Shown: piece after piece, positions 1-8,042 of the stretch
How positions within the stretch are numbered: the stretch's first letter is position 1
Layout of the letters: each line of letters begins with the position of its first letter
NCBI GenBank assembly: GCA_964539025.1
Contig: CAZIFA010000001.1
Coordinates: 186,001-250,000, forward strand
Direction: 5' to 3'
Origin: Micavibrio_A sp964539025
Lineage (GTDB): Bacteria > Pseudomonadota > Alphaproteobacteria > Micavibrionales > Micavibrionaceae
DNA: 64,000 bases
Translations under genes and position numbers: made by a program
Notes under the pieces: model-generated
Told to the model about the DNA's origin: nothing
What the model saw: the letters and a program-made list of their open reading frames with translations, nothing else
Databases searched by the model: none

Positions 1-1476
1 GCCGCCGCGCTTAAACAAGGCAAGCAGGCGCTCATCCTCCTTCCAGAAATCGCGCTCTCCAACGCCTTCCTTGGCCGCTTCAAGGATCGTTTCGGTTGCG
101 CCCCCGCGCTCTGGCATTCATCACTCTCCGACCATCAACGCAAAGTCACATGGCGCGGCGTGGCATCTGGGGAAAGCCGCGTTGTCGTCGGCGCACGCTC
201 CGCTTTGTTCCTTCCCTACAAAGACCTCGGCATCATCATCGTCGATGAAGAACATGATCCTGCGTATAAGCAGGAAGAGGGCATCATCTACAACGCGCGT
301 GACATGGCTGTCGTGCGCGCACACATGGGCAAAATTCCTGTCGTGCTTGTTTCCGCCACACCGTCCTTGGAAACCATGCAGAATGTCTGGCTCGGCAAAT
401 ACGACCATCTGCATCTGCCCGATCGCCACGGCGGCGCAGAAATGCCCGATGTTCACATCATCGATTTAAAATCCGACAAGCCGGGGAAAAATTATTTCCT
501 CGCGCCTTCGCTCAAATCCGTCATGCACAAAACGCTAGAGGATAAGGGACAAATATTATTGTTCCTCAACCGCCGCGGCTACGCGCCGTTGACATTGTGC
601 CGCACCTGCGGCCATCGCTTCGAATGCCCGCGCTGCACGGCATGGCTGATCGAACACAGGAAGACTGGCAAGCTTCACTGCCACCATTGCGATTACGATA
701 TGAAGATTCCGCCCGCATGTCCCAAATGCGGCGATAAGGATTCACTCGCAGCCTGCGGCCCCGGCGTCGAACGCATCATGGAAGAGGTGCGCGAAGAATT
801 TCCGCTCGCCCGCGCCGCGATTTTATCATCCGATACAACGACCACGCATGAACAGCTCAAAAAAATGCTTGATGATATCCGCGATCACAAAATCGATATC
901 ATCATCGGCACGCAGATCATCGCGAAAGGACACCATTTCCCCAAACTTACCTGCGTCGGCGTTATCGATGCAGATTTGGGATTGTCCGGTGGCGATCTGC
1001 GCGCATCCGAACGCACGTTCCAACTACTCCATCAGGTCGCTGGCCGCGCAGGGCGTGAATCTGATAAGGGTCACGTGTACTTGCAAACCTTCAATCCGGA
1101 CAATCGCGTGATGAAGGCGCTGGCGAGTAACAACCGCGATGATTTCTTGGAAGTCGAGGCCGCGCAACGCGAAGCCGCGCGCATGCCGCCCTTCACCCGT
1201 CTTGCCGGAATTATCGTCTCGGGCCGCGATGAAAGGCAAGTGATCGAGGTCTCCAAAAAACTCGGCATGTCTTCACCGCACGGTAACGGCATTCAAACGC
1301 TCGGGCCCGCCGATGCGCCGATGTATCGCTTACGCGGGAAATACCGCCGCCGTCTTCTTGTGCGCGCTGAAAAGAACATCGATATCCAGAAATCGATTGC
1401 CGTATGGCTGGACGGTGAAAAAATCCCGACCGCCGTCCGCGTCCAGATCGACATGGACCCGCAGAGCTTTTTTTAG
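1..1476 (+). CDS. priA: Primosomal protein N' (PriA helicase), 5' end cut by the window
   Basis: PriA is the 3'-to-5' superfamily 2 helicase that reloads the replisome at stalled forks. The reading frame is open from base 1, so the N-terminal DNA-binding part and the Walker A region lie outside. Visible motifs are the DEEH box (VDEEHDPAYKQEEG), the zinc-binding region with paired cysteines (CRTCGHRFECPRC, CHHCDYD, CPKCGDK) and the helicase motifs GTQIIAKGHHFP and HQVAGRAGR. The C-terminal domain is complete and ends at a TAG 3 bases before the stop of the convergent neighbour. In many Alphaproteobacteria priA lies next to atpHAGDC. Here about 3 kb of accessory genes separates them. Confidence 0.97.
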   Translation, partial: AAALKQGKQALILLPEIALSNAFLGRFKDRFGCAPALWHSSLSDHQRKVTWRGVASGESRVVVGARSALFLPYKDLGIIIVDEEHDPAYKQEEGIIYNARDMAVVRAHMGKIPVVLVSATPSLETMQNVWLGKYDHLHLPDRHGGAEMPDVHIIDLKSDKPGKNYFLAPSLKSVMHKTLEDKGQILLFLNRRGYAPLTLCRTCGHRFECPRCTAWLIEHRKTGKLHCHHCDYDMKIPPACPKCGDKDSLAACGPGVERIMEEVREEFPLARAAILSSDTTTTHEQLKKMLDDIRDHKIDIIIGTQIIAKGHHFPKLTCVGVIDADLGLSGGDLRASERTFQLLHQVAGRAGRESDKGHVYLQTFNPDNRVMKALASNNRDDFLEVEAAQREAARMPPFTRLAGIIVSGRDERQVIEVSKKLGMSSPHGNGIQTLGPADAPMYRLRGKYRRRLLVRAEKNIDIQKSIAVWLDGEKIPTAVRVQIDMDPQSFF

Positions 1477-1479
1477 AGC

Positions 1480-2121
1480 CTAAGACGGCGGCGTGACAAT
1501 AAGCGTCACCTTCGGGCTGGTTCTGCTATAGCCACTTTGTGAAGCTCTATGCCAGATTGTCTCATCGAAATAACACATATGGCGTAAGGGTATGTTATAA
1601 TCCGCGATATCATCTTCACGGGGCTGGGTGGCGCGATTAAATGCTTCCGTCCCGCCTGGCCCCATGATCGTATAAGACAAGCCTCTGTGTGCGTGAGGTT
1701 TAATGGGGTAGTTCGAATTGATTCTTATGCCGCTCGCGCTAATTGCATGCTCTCCCGTCATGGACACAAGGATGTCATTCATTTTATAAAAGACTGTCAG
1801 TAAGCATGAAGGAATTGATCTGTTTTTTTCATCATCTTTTAAAAAAGATGAGTTCACTTGCCACAGCTCCGTTTTTTTACCATTTCTTGTGTGTGACCAA
1901 TAAAATTCATCCGTTGCGATTACAGATTCTACATACGCTGCAATTTCTGCGTTTTCTTCTGCCGTAAACGGATCAAACGGACACATCAATCCGCCCTTAA
2001 CATCCTTATACAACGCAAAATCATCGATATTGTTGATTACGCCGACGCGCTCATCCAGCAGAAACCGTTTCGGTTCGGGGCGAGCGAGGGTTTCGAATGT
2101 TTTCACAGTGGCTGATGACAT
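1480..2121 (-). CDS. Unknown protein, possible beta-helix (cupin or 2OG-oxygenase-like) fold, paralogue of the upstream gene
   Basis: A 213-residue protein I do not recognise. It shares its layout with the product of the gene just upstream: an N-terminal RFLLDE/RFLLLD stretch, then about 60% along an AHRG motif followed by a Gly-rich turn, then an aromatic-WH motif (ETIWHRA here, EFFWHKS there). A PHAHRG histidine cluster and a distal WH spaced about 40 residues apart are reminiscent of the metal-binding histidines of cupin or Fe(II)/2-oxoglutarate double-stranded beta-helix proteins. That is inference from spacing only. AAGAG lies upstream of the ATG. The 22-bp gap suggests co-transcription with 2144-2740. 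Confidence 0.75.
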   Translation of the reverse strand: MSSATVKTFETLARPEPKRFLLDERVGVINNIDDFALYKDVKGGLMCPFDPFTAEENAEIAAYVESVIATDEFYWSHTRNGKKTELWQVNSSFLKDDEKNRSIPSCLLTVFYKMNDILVSMTGEHAISASGIRINSNYPIKPHAHRGLSYTIMGPGGTEAFNRATQPREDDIADYNIPLRHMCYFDETIWHRASQSGYSRTSPKVTLIVTPPS

Positions 2122-2143
2122 GGTTATACTCTTTTTCGCAAAA

Positions 2144-2740
2144 CTAAGGCCCCAAAACCGCGAAGGAAATTCTCAAAGATTCCGGCGAACATTTTGCAAT
2201 CTCAGGCGTCGGCGATTTGTGCCAGAAAAATTCCTTAAAAATGACAAGGGCACGGGCCGGAAACTGAAACGCCCGCTCGCCGTCATATCCGGTCGTCGAT
2301 GCCCCTCTATGCGCATATGTCATGGCGTTACGTTCAGGGTGTAGATGGGGTTCGTCGTCTTCTGTCATGTTGATATCCATGCCTATCCCATAGGGGGCTT
2401 TTCCTACCGCTTCTGTATATTTCTGGATCAAACCTTCTTTTATAATTCTCACGGGTTCGGGCATCGCCGTATGGATGCTTTTATATTCGATGTTTGATAG
2501 CATCTCTGTCGTATCTTCTCTATTGATGCTCCAGCCACGCAGGTCGATTTGCGCGCACAATGTTTCAGGCGTCATAACGGAATGGGCGAAGTCGATGAGT
2601 TCTTTGTCTTGTTTTGGAGTCAACGGTGCCCATGGCTGAACGATGCCCCAAATCTCCTCGGACGTTTTGCGGAACAAGGACAGATTGTCCTTTGCATCCA
2701 ACAGCAAAAAACGCGAACTTTCAGGCAGCCTTTGGGTCAT
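2144..2740 (-). CDS. Unknown protein, paralogue of the downstream gene
   Basis: A 198-residue protein, first gene of a two-gene tandem with 1480-2121. AAGGA stands 8 bases before the ATG. Histidine-bearing motifs EPHLHPE, YAHRGAST and FFWHKSP occur in the order expected for a metal-binding beta-helix (H-x-H followed by a distal H), and the DGERAFQFPARALVIF segment between them resembles the corresponding part of its neighbour. No signal peptide or membrane segment is visible, so it is probably cytoplasmic. Function is unknown. A 2-oxoglutarate/Fe(II) oxygenase or prolyl-hydroxylase-like role is possible but unproven. Confidence 0.75.
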   Translation of the reverse strand: MTQRLPESSRFLLLDAKDNLSLFRKTSEEIWGIVQPWAPLTPKQDKELIDFAHSVMTPETLCAQIDLRGWSINREDTTEMLSNIEYKSIHTAMPEPVRIIKEGLIQKYTEAVGKAPYGIGMDINMTEDDEPHLHPERNAMTYAHRGASTTGYDGERAFQFPARALVIFKEFFWHKSPTPEIAKCSPESLRISFAVLGP

Positions 2741-2783
2741 GCCTCAGTTCCTTTTTGCATTTTCATGGCGGCTTCCTAAAATT

Positions 2784-3524
2784 TCAAAATGTCGCAGGTG
2801 CATAGAGAAAGTCTATTGCTGCCGTTTGTGCTTTCGGAAGAAGGGGCATGGGGACAAGGGCTTTGGAAATGGGTTCAAAAGCATTTTTTTTGTTCAAATC
2901 GACTAAGATCTCTTTTCCTGTCAAAATATGGGAATCTCCTGCAGGATTCTCGACCAGCTTTATGATAGTTGATTTTGTTCCGTCGTTTAAAACAGCATCC
3001 GATGTTACCAATTTTTTTGTGGCCACTGGCGTTATATTTTCGGGTACGATTGCATAGGTCAAGAATTTATACCCTGTGGCATTTTCGATTTGTGTGGTGG
3101 TGTCGTGAAAACGAACGCCACGAAAGGGTACCTTGTCTTCCCATTTTCCGTCTGGGTTCAAGCATGCAAAATGAAAATCCGAAATGCCTTTAACTTCCCC
3201 GATAAAAATAGCGAGGGTTCTATGGTTATTTCTTTGTTCGAAACGATTTTGCGTGATGATGATTCCATCCATTTCACAACATTCAAAAAGACGGTCTTCA
3301 AACGCTTTTCCGTGAAGGTTTTCCTGCCGTGCCTGATCCATGGTGCCGGGGCTTACTGTAACGTAAAAAAATACTTTCAATTCGGGACGCGTAGGGGATA
3401 CATCGTCTATATTTAAAAACGGCGTCTTCAGGCCTATGGCGTGCTGATAACAGTTAACGCCATACAGATAATGCAGTTCGATGGGCCTTGAGGATGTGAG
3501 CTCTTGTAGCGGGCTTTTAAACAT
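2784..3524 (-). CDS. Unknown protein
   Basis: A 246-residue protein starting MFKSPLQEL. I chose this ATG because a GGAGG ribosome-binding site lies 8 bases upstream. A longer frame runs to 3647 but would overlap the divergent TraX-like gene and its promoter. The sequence is soluble-looking, with no signal peptide, no transmembrane stretch and no motif I recognise. It sits in the accessory block between priA and atpH. It is low in GC compared with priA and atpH, which fits acquired DNA. Confidence 0.7.
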   Translation of the reverse strand: MFKSPLQELTSSRPIELHYLYGVNCYQHAIGLKTPFLNIDDVSPTRPELKVFFYVTVSPGTMDQARQENLHGKAFEDRLFECCEMDGIIITQNRFEQRNNHRTLAIFIGEVKGISDFHFACLNPDGKWEDKVPFRGVRFHDTTTQIENATGYKFLTYAIVPENITPVATKKLVTSDAVLNDGTKSTIIKLVENPAGDSHILTGKEILVDLNKKNAFEPISKALVPMPLLPKAQTAAIDFLYAPATF

Positions 3525-3612
3525 AATATGCCTCCAAAACGATTGTGTATTTATATGGAAATAAATTGAAACGTCAATAAAATTGTCAAACTCGCTATAA
3601 CCTCTTGAATCT

Positions 3613-3620
3613 GCTATAGT
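3613..3620 (+). promoter_or_regulatory. Extended -10 promoter of the TraX-like gene, probably leaderless
   Basis: TGCTATAGT gives an extended -10 (TGn plus TATAGT at 3615-3620). Only six bases (TAATCT) separate it from the ATG at 3627, so transcription would begin at or next to the start codon. No Shine-Dalgarno sequence is present. No good -35 is visible, as expected for an extended -10 promoter. Confidence 0.55.
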
Positions 3621-3626
3621 TAATCT

Positions 3627-4418
3627 ATGACCAAACCGCTCCCCCAATCGTTAACATCCTACGATTTCCTCAAATGCACCGCGCTGCTGCTGATGGTGAT
3701 CGACCATATCGGTTATTACTTCTTTCCCGATGATCTGACGTGGCGGGCGGTGGGGCGTTTTTCCGCGCCGATCTGGCTGTTTCTGGTGGGTTACGCGCAA
3801 AGCCGCGATCTTTCGCCCAAACTCTGGATCGGCATGATCGTGCTGTTGTTCGCCAATTATGTGGTGGGGCAGGGAATTTTACCCATCAACATCCTCGGCA
3901 CCATCATTCTGTGCCGCCTCGCGCTGGATCCTGTCATGGCGGTCATCAAACGCACGCCGGACATGATCTATCCGTTCACCGCGCTGCTGTTTTTCGCGAC
4001 CTTCATAACCTTCCCGGCCTTTGAATATGGAACTTCCGCGCTGCTATTGGTCATGGTCGGTTATCTTGCGCGCAACCGCGAAGTGATGGGCTTTAACAAG
4101 GACCAGCTTTTGCAATTCGCCGGAATCGCTGTGCTCTGCTACGGTTTTTATGAGGGCGTGCTGTTCTTCTCGTTCGATATGGTGACGCGCGGGTTGGTCA
4201 TTTTCGGGCTTGTGTGCTTGATGATCGCCTTAACGGGGTTCCGCCGGCGCGAATATCCGGCCCTTACCGAAAAACTGCCCGCGCCGCTCGGGGGGCTGAT
4301 CCGGCTGGGCGGGCGGCGGACGCTGGAATTTTACGTCCTGCACCTGCTGATATTCAAGGCGATGGCGCTGGCCATGGGCCTTGAAGGATATGGGCTTTTT
4401 AATTTTCATATTCTATAA
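3627..4418 (+). CDS. TraX family membrane protein
   Basis: A 263-residue polytopic membrane protein. Its start, SYDFLKCTALLLMVIDHIGY followed by GRFSAPIWLFLVGY, is the hallmark of the TraX family (F-pilin N-acetylase and chromosomal relatives, related to membrane acyltransferases), with the conserved DH in the first helix. About eight hydrophobic helices follow. The C-terminal helix contains EFYVLHLLIFKAMA, also typical. No conjugation genes are nearby, so the acceptor is unknown. An acyl transfer to a surface or secreted molecule is a family-based guess. The gene is probably transcribed from a promoter abutting its ATG. Confidence 0.85.
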   Translation: MTKPLPQSLTSYDFLKCTALLLMVIDHIGYYFFPDDLTWRAVGRFSAPIWLFLVGYAQSRDLSPKLWIGMIVLLFANYVVGQGILPINILGTIILCRLALDPVMAVIKRTPDMIYPFTALLFFATFITFPAFEYGTSALLLVMVGYLARNREVMGFNKDQLLQFAGIAVLCYGFYEGVLFFSFDMVTRGLVIFGLVCLMIALTGFRRREYPALTEKLPAPLGGLIRLGGRRTLEFYVLHLLIFKAMALAMGLEGYGLFNFHIL

Positions 4419-4474
4419 AAATCCTTTGCAAAATTAACCTGCTGAAAACTCCGCCATCCGGCGGTTCGCAAAGC

Positions 4475-4503
4475 TTGCAACGGGGGTTTGCGTATGCTAT
4501 TTC
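4475..4503 (+). promoter_or_regulatory. Candidate promoter of the F1-ATPase operon
   Basis: TTGCAA at 4475-4480, a 17-base spacer, and TATTTC at 4498-4503 preceded by TGC, giving an extended -10. It lies 40 bases before the GTG of atpH. A TTGACA at 4515 has no fitting -10. A small GC hairpin (CCGCCATCCGGCGG, about 4450-4464) precedes it and may end the TraX-like transcript. Confidence 0.35.
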
Positions 4504-4542
4504 AGGCGCAACTTTTGACACATTTTACCCTAAGGGACATGC

Positions 4543-5115
4543 GTGGCTTCTAATAATAGATCCTCAGGCACTGCCGCCTTCCGATATGCGTCCGCCCTGG
4601 TCGATTTGGCCATGGAATCGAACGCCGTTCCCCAAATCGAAAAAGACGTGGCCGAATTGCAGGCGATGATCAAATCATCGCCCGATTTGCAATCGCTCAT
4701 CAAATCGCCGCTGGTGAAGGCGACCGCGCAGCAATCCGTCATGGCCGCGCTGGCCGATCAGGCGAAATTCTCGCCCCTGATGAAAAACTTCCTTTTGACG
4801 TTGGCGTCCAATCGCCGCCTGCGCGATATCGATGCGATTCTGAAGGCGGTAAATGAAAACCTGTCCGCCCGCCGTGGTGAACTTCGCGCGAAAGTCGAAA
4901 GCGCGACGGAACTTTCATCGACGCAGAAAAAAGCATTGGCGGATTCGCTCTCCAAAACAATCGGACGTCCCGTGCTGGTCGATGCTGACATCAATTCCGA
5001 ACTGATCGGCGGCGTGGTCGTAACGCTGGGCTCGCTCATGATCGATGACTCGGTCAAATCGAAACTGGAACGCCTCAACCGCGCCATGAAACACAACGGC
5101 TCCAAAGCCGCGTAG
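4543..5115 (+). CDS. atpH: ATP synthase F1 subunit delta
   Basis: The delta subunit (OSCP-like) links F1 to the peripheral stalk. The 190-residue length is normal. The N-terminal helical domain (AFRYASALVDLAMES) and the C-terminal signature VDADINSELIGGVVVTLGSLMIDDSVKSKL are clear. The start is a GTG with AAGGGA upstream. First gene of atpHAGDC. The Fo genes (atpIBEF) are not in the window, as is usual for Alphaproteobacteria where F1 and Fo operons are separate. Confidence 0.95.
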   Translation: MASNNRSSGTAAFRYASALVDLAMESNAVPQIEKDVAELQAMIKSSPDLQSLIKSPLVKATAQQSVMAALADQAKFSPLMKNFLLTLASNRRLRDIDAILKAVNENLSARRGELRAKVESATELSSTQKKALADSLSKTIGRPVLVDADINSELIGGVVVTLGSLMIDDSVKSKLERLNRAMKHNGSKAA

Positions 5116-5148
5116 ATAAAAAACGAAACATAAAGATGAATAGAATTT

Positions 5149-5222
5149 TTAACCGCCAAGACGCCAAGATCGCCACGAATATGCACGAAACTCGTGGCGT
5201 CCGTGGTGTCGTGGCGGTTTAA
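5149..5222. repeat. Long imperfect inverted repeat between atpH and atpA
   Basis: Left arm AACCGCCAAGACGCCA and right arm ending GTGTCGTGGCGGTT are imperfect inverted complements, with an inner hairpin (GCCACGA...TCGTGGC) around an AT-rich loop. It fills most of the atpH-atpA gap. It could form a strong cruciform or RNA hairpin and may modulate read-through or protect mRNA. It resembles the repeat at 43076-43245 in general design but not in sequence. Confidence 0.7.
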
Positions 5223-5257
5223 TCTTCTTTTTAAAATTAAAGGAAAGAAAAGAGAAA

Positions 5258-6805
5258 ATGGAAATTAAAGCTGCAGAGATTTCACAAATCCTGAAAAAAC
5301 AGATCGCTGATTTCAGCGCGCAGGCCGATGTGGCCGAGATCGGACAAGTCCTGTCCGTCGGCGACGGCGTTGCCCGCGTGTATGGCCTTGACCGCGTTCA
5401 GGCTGGTGAGATGGTGGAATTTCCCGGCGGCGTTCGCGGCATGGCGCTGAACCTTGAATCCGACAATGTCGGCGTCGTTGTGTTCGGCTCTGATCGCGCG
5501 ATTAAAGAAGGCGATATCGTCAAACGTACGGGTCAGATCGTTCAGGTTCCGGTTGGCAAGGGCCTGCTTGGTCGCGTCGTTGATGGTCTTGGCAACCCGA
5601 TCGACGGCAAAGGCCCAATCAAGGATGCAAAATTCTCCCGCGTTGAAATCAAAGCACCCGGCGTTATCGCCCGTAAATCCGTTCATGAACCGATGCAGAC
5701 GGGCCTCAAGGCTCTCGACGCTCTCGTTCCAATCGGCCGCGGTCAGCGCGAACTGATCATCGGTGACCGTCAGACGGGTAAAACCGCTGTCGCTATCGAC
5801 GCCATAATCAACCAGAAAAACGTCAACAAAGATCCTGACAAAAACAAACACATGGTTTGTATCTATGTCGCTATCGGTCAAAAACGCTCGACCGTTGCGC
5901 AACTGGTGCGCGAACTCGAAGAAAACGGTGCGATGGAATATTCCATCGTTGTGGCCGCTACCGCGTCCGATCCTGCACCGATGCAGTTCCTCGCGCCCTA
6001 CACGGGCTGCGCGATGGGCGAATTCTTCCGCGACAACGGCCAGCACGCTCTGATCGTGTATGACGATCTGTCCAAACAAGCTGTCGCGTATCGCCAGATG
6101 TCACTGCTGCTGCGTCGTCCTCCGGGCCGCGAAGCCTATCCCGGCGATGTTTTCTACATTCACTCGCGCCTGCTGGAACGTGCTTGCAAGGTCAATGACT
6201 CGCTTGGCGCTGGTTCGCTCACCGCTCTGCCCGTCATCGAAACACAAGCTGGCGACGTTTCTGCTTATATCCCGACGAATGTGATTTCCATCACCGATGG
6301 CCAGATCTTCTTGGAAACGGGCTTGTTCTTCAAAGGCATCCGCCCCGCGATTAACGTCGGTCTCTCCGTATCCCGCGTTGGTTCCGCTGCCCAGATCAAG
6401 GCGATGAAGCAGGTCGCAGGTTCCATCAAACTCGAACTCGCCCAGTTCCGCGAAATGGAAGCCTTCTCGCAGTTCGCGTCCGACCTCGATGCCTCGACGC
6501 AAAAACTTCTGGCACGCGGCGCACGTTTGACCCAGCTGTTGAAACAACCGCAATACTCGCCGCTGGCCGTGGAAGAACAAGTCGTCGTGATCTACGCCGG
6601 AACCAAAGGTTATCTGGATAGCGTTGCCGTGAACGAAGTCTCGAAGTTCGAACACATGCTGCTCGACACGCTGCGCGCGAACGGCAAAGACATTCTGGAT
6701 GGTATCCGTAAAGATCAAAAAATCGATGGTATCGAAGCCCGCATGAAAGAATTTTTGCAAAACTTCGTCAACAACTACGCAGGCTCTGTGAAAAAGGCTG
6801 CTTAA
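5258..6805 (+). CDS. atpA: ATP synthase F1 subunit alpha
   Basis: Non-catalytic nucleotide-binding subunit of F1, 515 residues, full length. The P-loop GDRQTGKT lies at residues 169-176 and the alpha signature region (PAINVGLSVSRVGSAAQ) at about 365. AGGAAAG upstream of the ATG serves as ribosome-binding site. It is followed only 15 bases later by an unrelated 72-residue gene, and the gamma subunit is displaced by about 1.2 kb. Confidence 0.98.
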   Translation: MEIKAAEISQILKKQIADFSAQADVAEIGQVLSVGDGVARVYGLDRVQAGEMVEFPGGVRGMALNLESDNVGVVVFGSDRAIKEGDIVKRTGQIVQVPVGKGLLGRVVDGLGNPIDGKGPIKDAKFSRVEIKAPGVIARKSVHEPMQTGLKALDALVPIGRGQRELIIGDRQTGKTAVAIDAIINQKNVNKDPDKNKHMVCIYVAIGQKRSTVAQLVRELEENGAMEYSIVVAATASDPAPMQFLAPYTGCAMGEFFRDNGQHALIVYDDLSKQAVAYRQMSLLLRRPPGREAYPGDVFYIHSRLLERACKVNDSLGAGSLTALPVIETQAGDVSAYIPTNVISITDGQIFLETGLFFKGIRPAINVGLSVSRVGSAAQIKAMKQVAGSIKLELAQFREMEAFSQFASDLDASTQKLLARGARLTQLLKQPQYSPLAVEEQVVVIYAGTKGYLDSVAVNEVSKFEHMLLDTLRANGKDILDGIRKDQKIDGIEARMKEFLQNFVNNYAGSVKKAA

Positions 6806-6820
6806 AAATAGGAGGCGTTA

Positions 6821-7039
6821 ATGGCTAAGGTTAGTAAAAATGACCTGTTAGGTTCTACATCTGCAATTCGTCCCGTTTCTGCAATGAGTGTCACTGGAAA
6901 AAAGGGGGGCGAGCAAATCATAGCGATCGAGGATGACTTTTTAATTTCTGCAGAAGTTAGGGACGGCAAATTTGTGGTTACAAATATTGCTCATCCGTCG
7001 GCTCCTGCAAATCCAGCGCCAGCATTTAAAAAGGCGTAA
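6821..7039 (+). CDS. Small unknown protein inside the atp operon
   Basis: A 72-residue protein of unknown function with a strong AGGAGG site 7 bases before its ATG, 15 bases after atpA. The middle part (IIAIEDDFLISAEVRDGKFVVTNI) looks like a beta-strand-rich segment and the end is Pro/Ala/Lys-rich. No membrane segment. Spacing and orientation mean it must be co-transcribed with atpA and atpG. Base composition is more AT-rich than the flanking ATPase genes. Confidence 0.7.
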   Translation: MAKVSKNDLLGSTSAIRPVSAMSVTGKKGGEQIIAIEDDFLISAEVRDGKFVVTNIAHPSAPANPAPAFKKA

Positions 7040-7044
7040 TCACC

Positions 7045-7314
7045 ATGAGCAAAGCATTGACCGTGCAGGGGGCTATACACAACGCGGCAGAAACACCTGC
7101 CGTCGCGCTCTTGAATCTCGATGGCAAGGGCCTGCGTACTATCGAAGGCAATCTTAAAGATATTATGGCGATGGCCGAGAGTGCCGGCAAAAGTTCCTTG
7201 CACATTAAAATGGAAGGGGGCGTCGCGAACGTTTTATCCCCGTCCACGGATAATCTTGGTCACACTGCAGATAAACCTCGCGGCTGGCATGATTATCAGT
7301 TCAGCAAACGTTAA
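7045..7314 (+). CDS. Small unknown protein inside the atp operon
   Basis: An 89-residue soluble protein, 5 bases downstream of the previous small gene. I see no known motif. The sequence contains a short amphipathic helix region (GNLKDIMAMAESAGKSS) and a polar tail. It is the second of three orphan genes between atpA and atpG. A short gap with no clear terminator follows. Confidence 0.65.
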   Translation: MSKALTVQGAIHNAAETPAVALLNLDGKGLRTIEGNLKDIMAMAESAGKSSLHIKMEGGVANVLSPSTDNLGHTADKPRGWHDYQFSKR

Positions 7315-7352
7315 AAGAATGATTGATAAGTAGAATAAGGTAGGGGGTTGCT

Positions 7353-8033
7353 ATGCCAGATATAACAAACAATTCATTTCCTTTTGTGGTAATGCCTTCG
7401 CCGCGTACACATGAAGAAGCGTCCGCTATAGGAGATAGGAACTGGCGCTCTTTTAAAGAAGCAGTCATGGGCTTTAATTCACTGGAAGCTGCTGACGCGG
7501 CATCTAAAATTAATAAATTTCTTTCTTCAAGGTTGCTTGGTTTGACTGCAGGACTTGTAAAATTTCAAAGAGTGCCGGAGCTTCTTGATAATTTTGCTTA
7601 TGCATTAGTGGAGAATGAGAAAAGTGAAGTGCGTGTTGATCCATTAAAGGTCAAATGCGTTGTCGATATGGTTTTAAATACTCCGTTTGATGGATTGGCC
7701 GTTATATCGAAAAAAATGGCAGCTAGAATAGAATTCCAACCGGAAGCTATGGCGATGCCAAAGTATGCGGAAGGCATTTTTAGCAAAGCATTTGTCGATG
7801 CGACGGTAGGCAGCGGTCGGGGCTTTAACTGGGGTTGTTTTAAATTGCGTCATGCATTTCAAACGCCGAATGCCAGCTTGCTTGATGTAAATGAGGCGCT
7901 TGATCTTCATGATGAATTGAGTGCCATTCCTGATTTGGTGGTTGATGAGTTTGGTGAAGCAGGAATTGACGTCGCTATCCAGATGAATCGTCATTTGGCG
8001 ATTGTTCAAAATATGCCAGTCCATGGGATGTAA
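7353..8033 (+). CDS. Unknown 226-residue protein inside the atp operon
   Basis: A soluble, mostly helical-looking protein of unknown family, ending 9 bases before atpG. GTAGGGGG precedes the ATG. Codon use and base composition are distinctly more AT-rich than in atpA and atpG, which suggests acquisition. No signal peptide or membrane segment is visible. Its placement between alpha and gamma would couple its expression to F1 assembly, but nothing in the sequence shows a role in the ATPase. Confidence 0.75.
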   Translation: MPDITNNSFPFVVMPSPRTHEEASAIGDRNWRSFKEAVMGFNSLEAADAASKINKFLSSRLLGLTAGLVKFQRVPELLDNFAYALVENEKSEVRVDPLKVKCVVDMVLNTPFDGLAVISKKMAARIEFQPEAMAMPKYAEGIFSKAFVDATVGSGRGFNWGCFKLRHAFQTPNASLLDVNEALDLHDELSAIPDLVVDEFGEAGIDVAIQMNRHLAIVQNMPVHGM

Positions 8034-8042
8034 AGGTTAGAA

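Noticed and set aside
3525..3647. Longer start for the gene ending at 2784
   Set aside because: It would overlap the TraX-like gene and its promoter, while the ATG at 3524 has a GGAGG site.
5282..6079. A 265-codon minus-strand frame opposite atpA
   Set aside because: Antisense shadow of a core gene with strong codon bias.
7028..7060. The KKA-stop end of the 72-residue gene as a remnant of the atpA 3' end
   Set aside because: The match is limited to a few lysine and alanine codons and does not extend, unlike the uvrC and purB cases.
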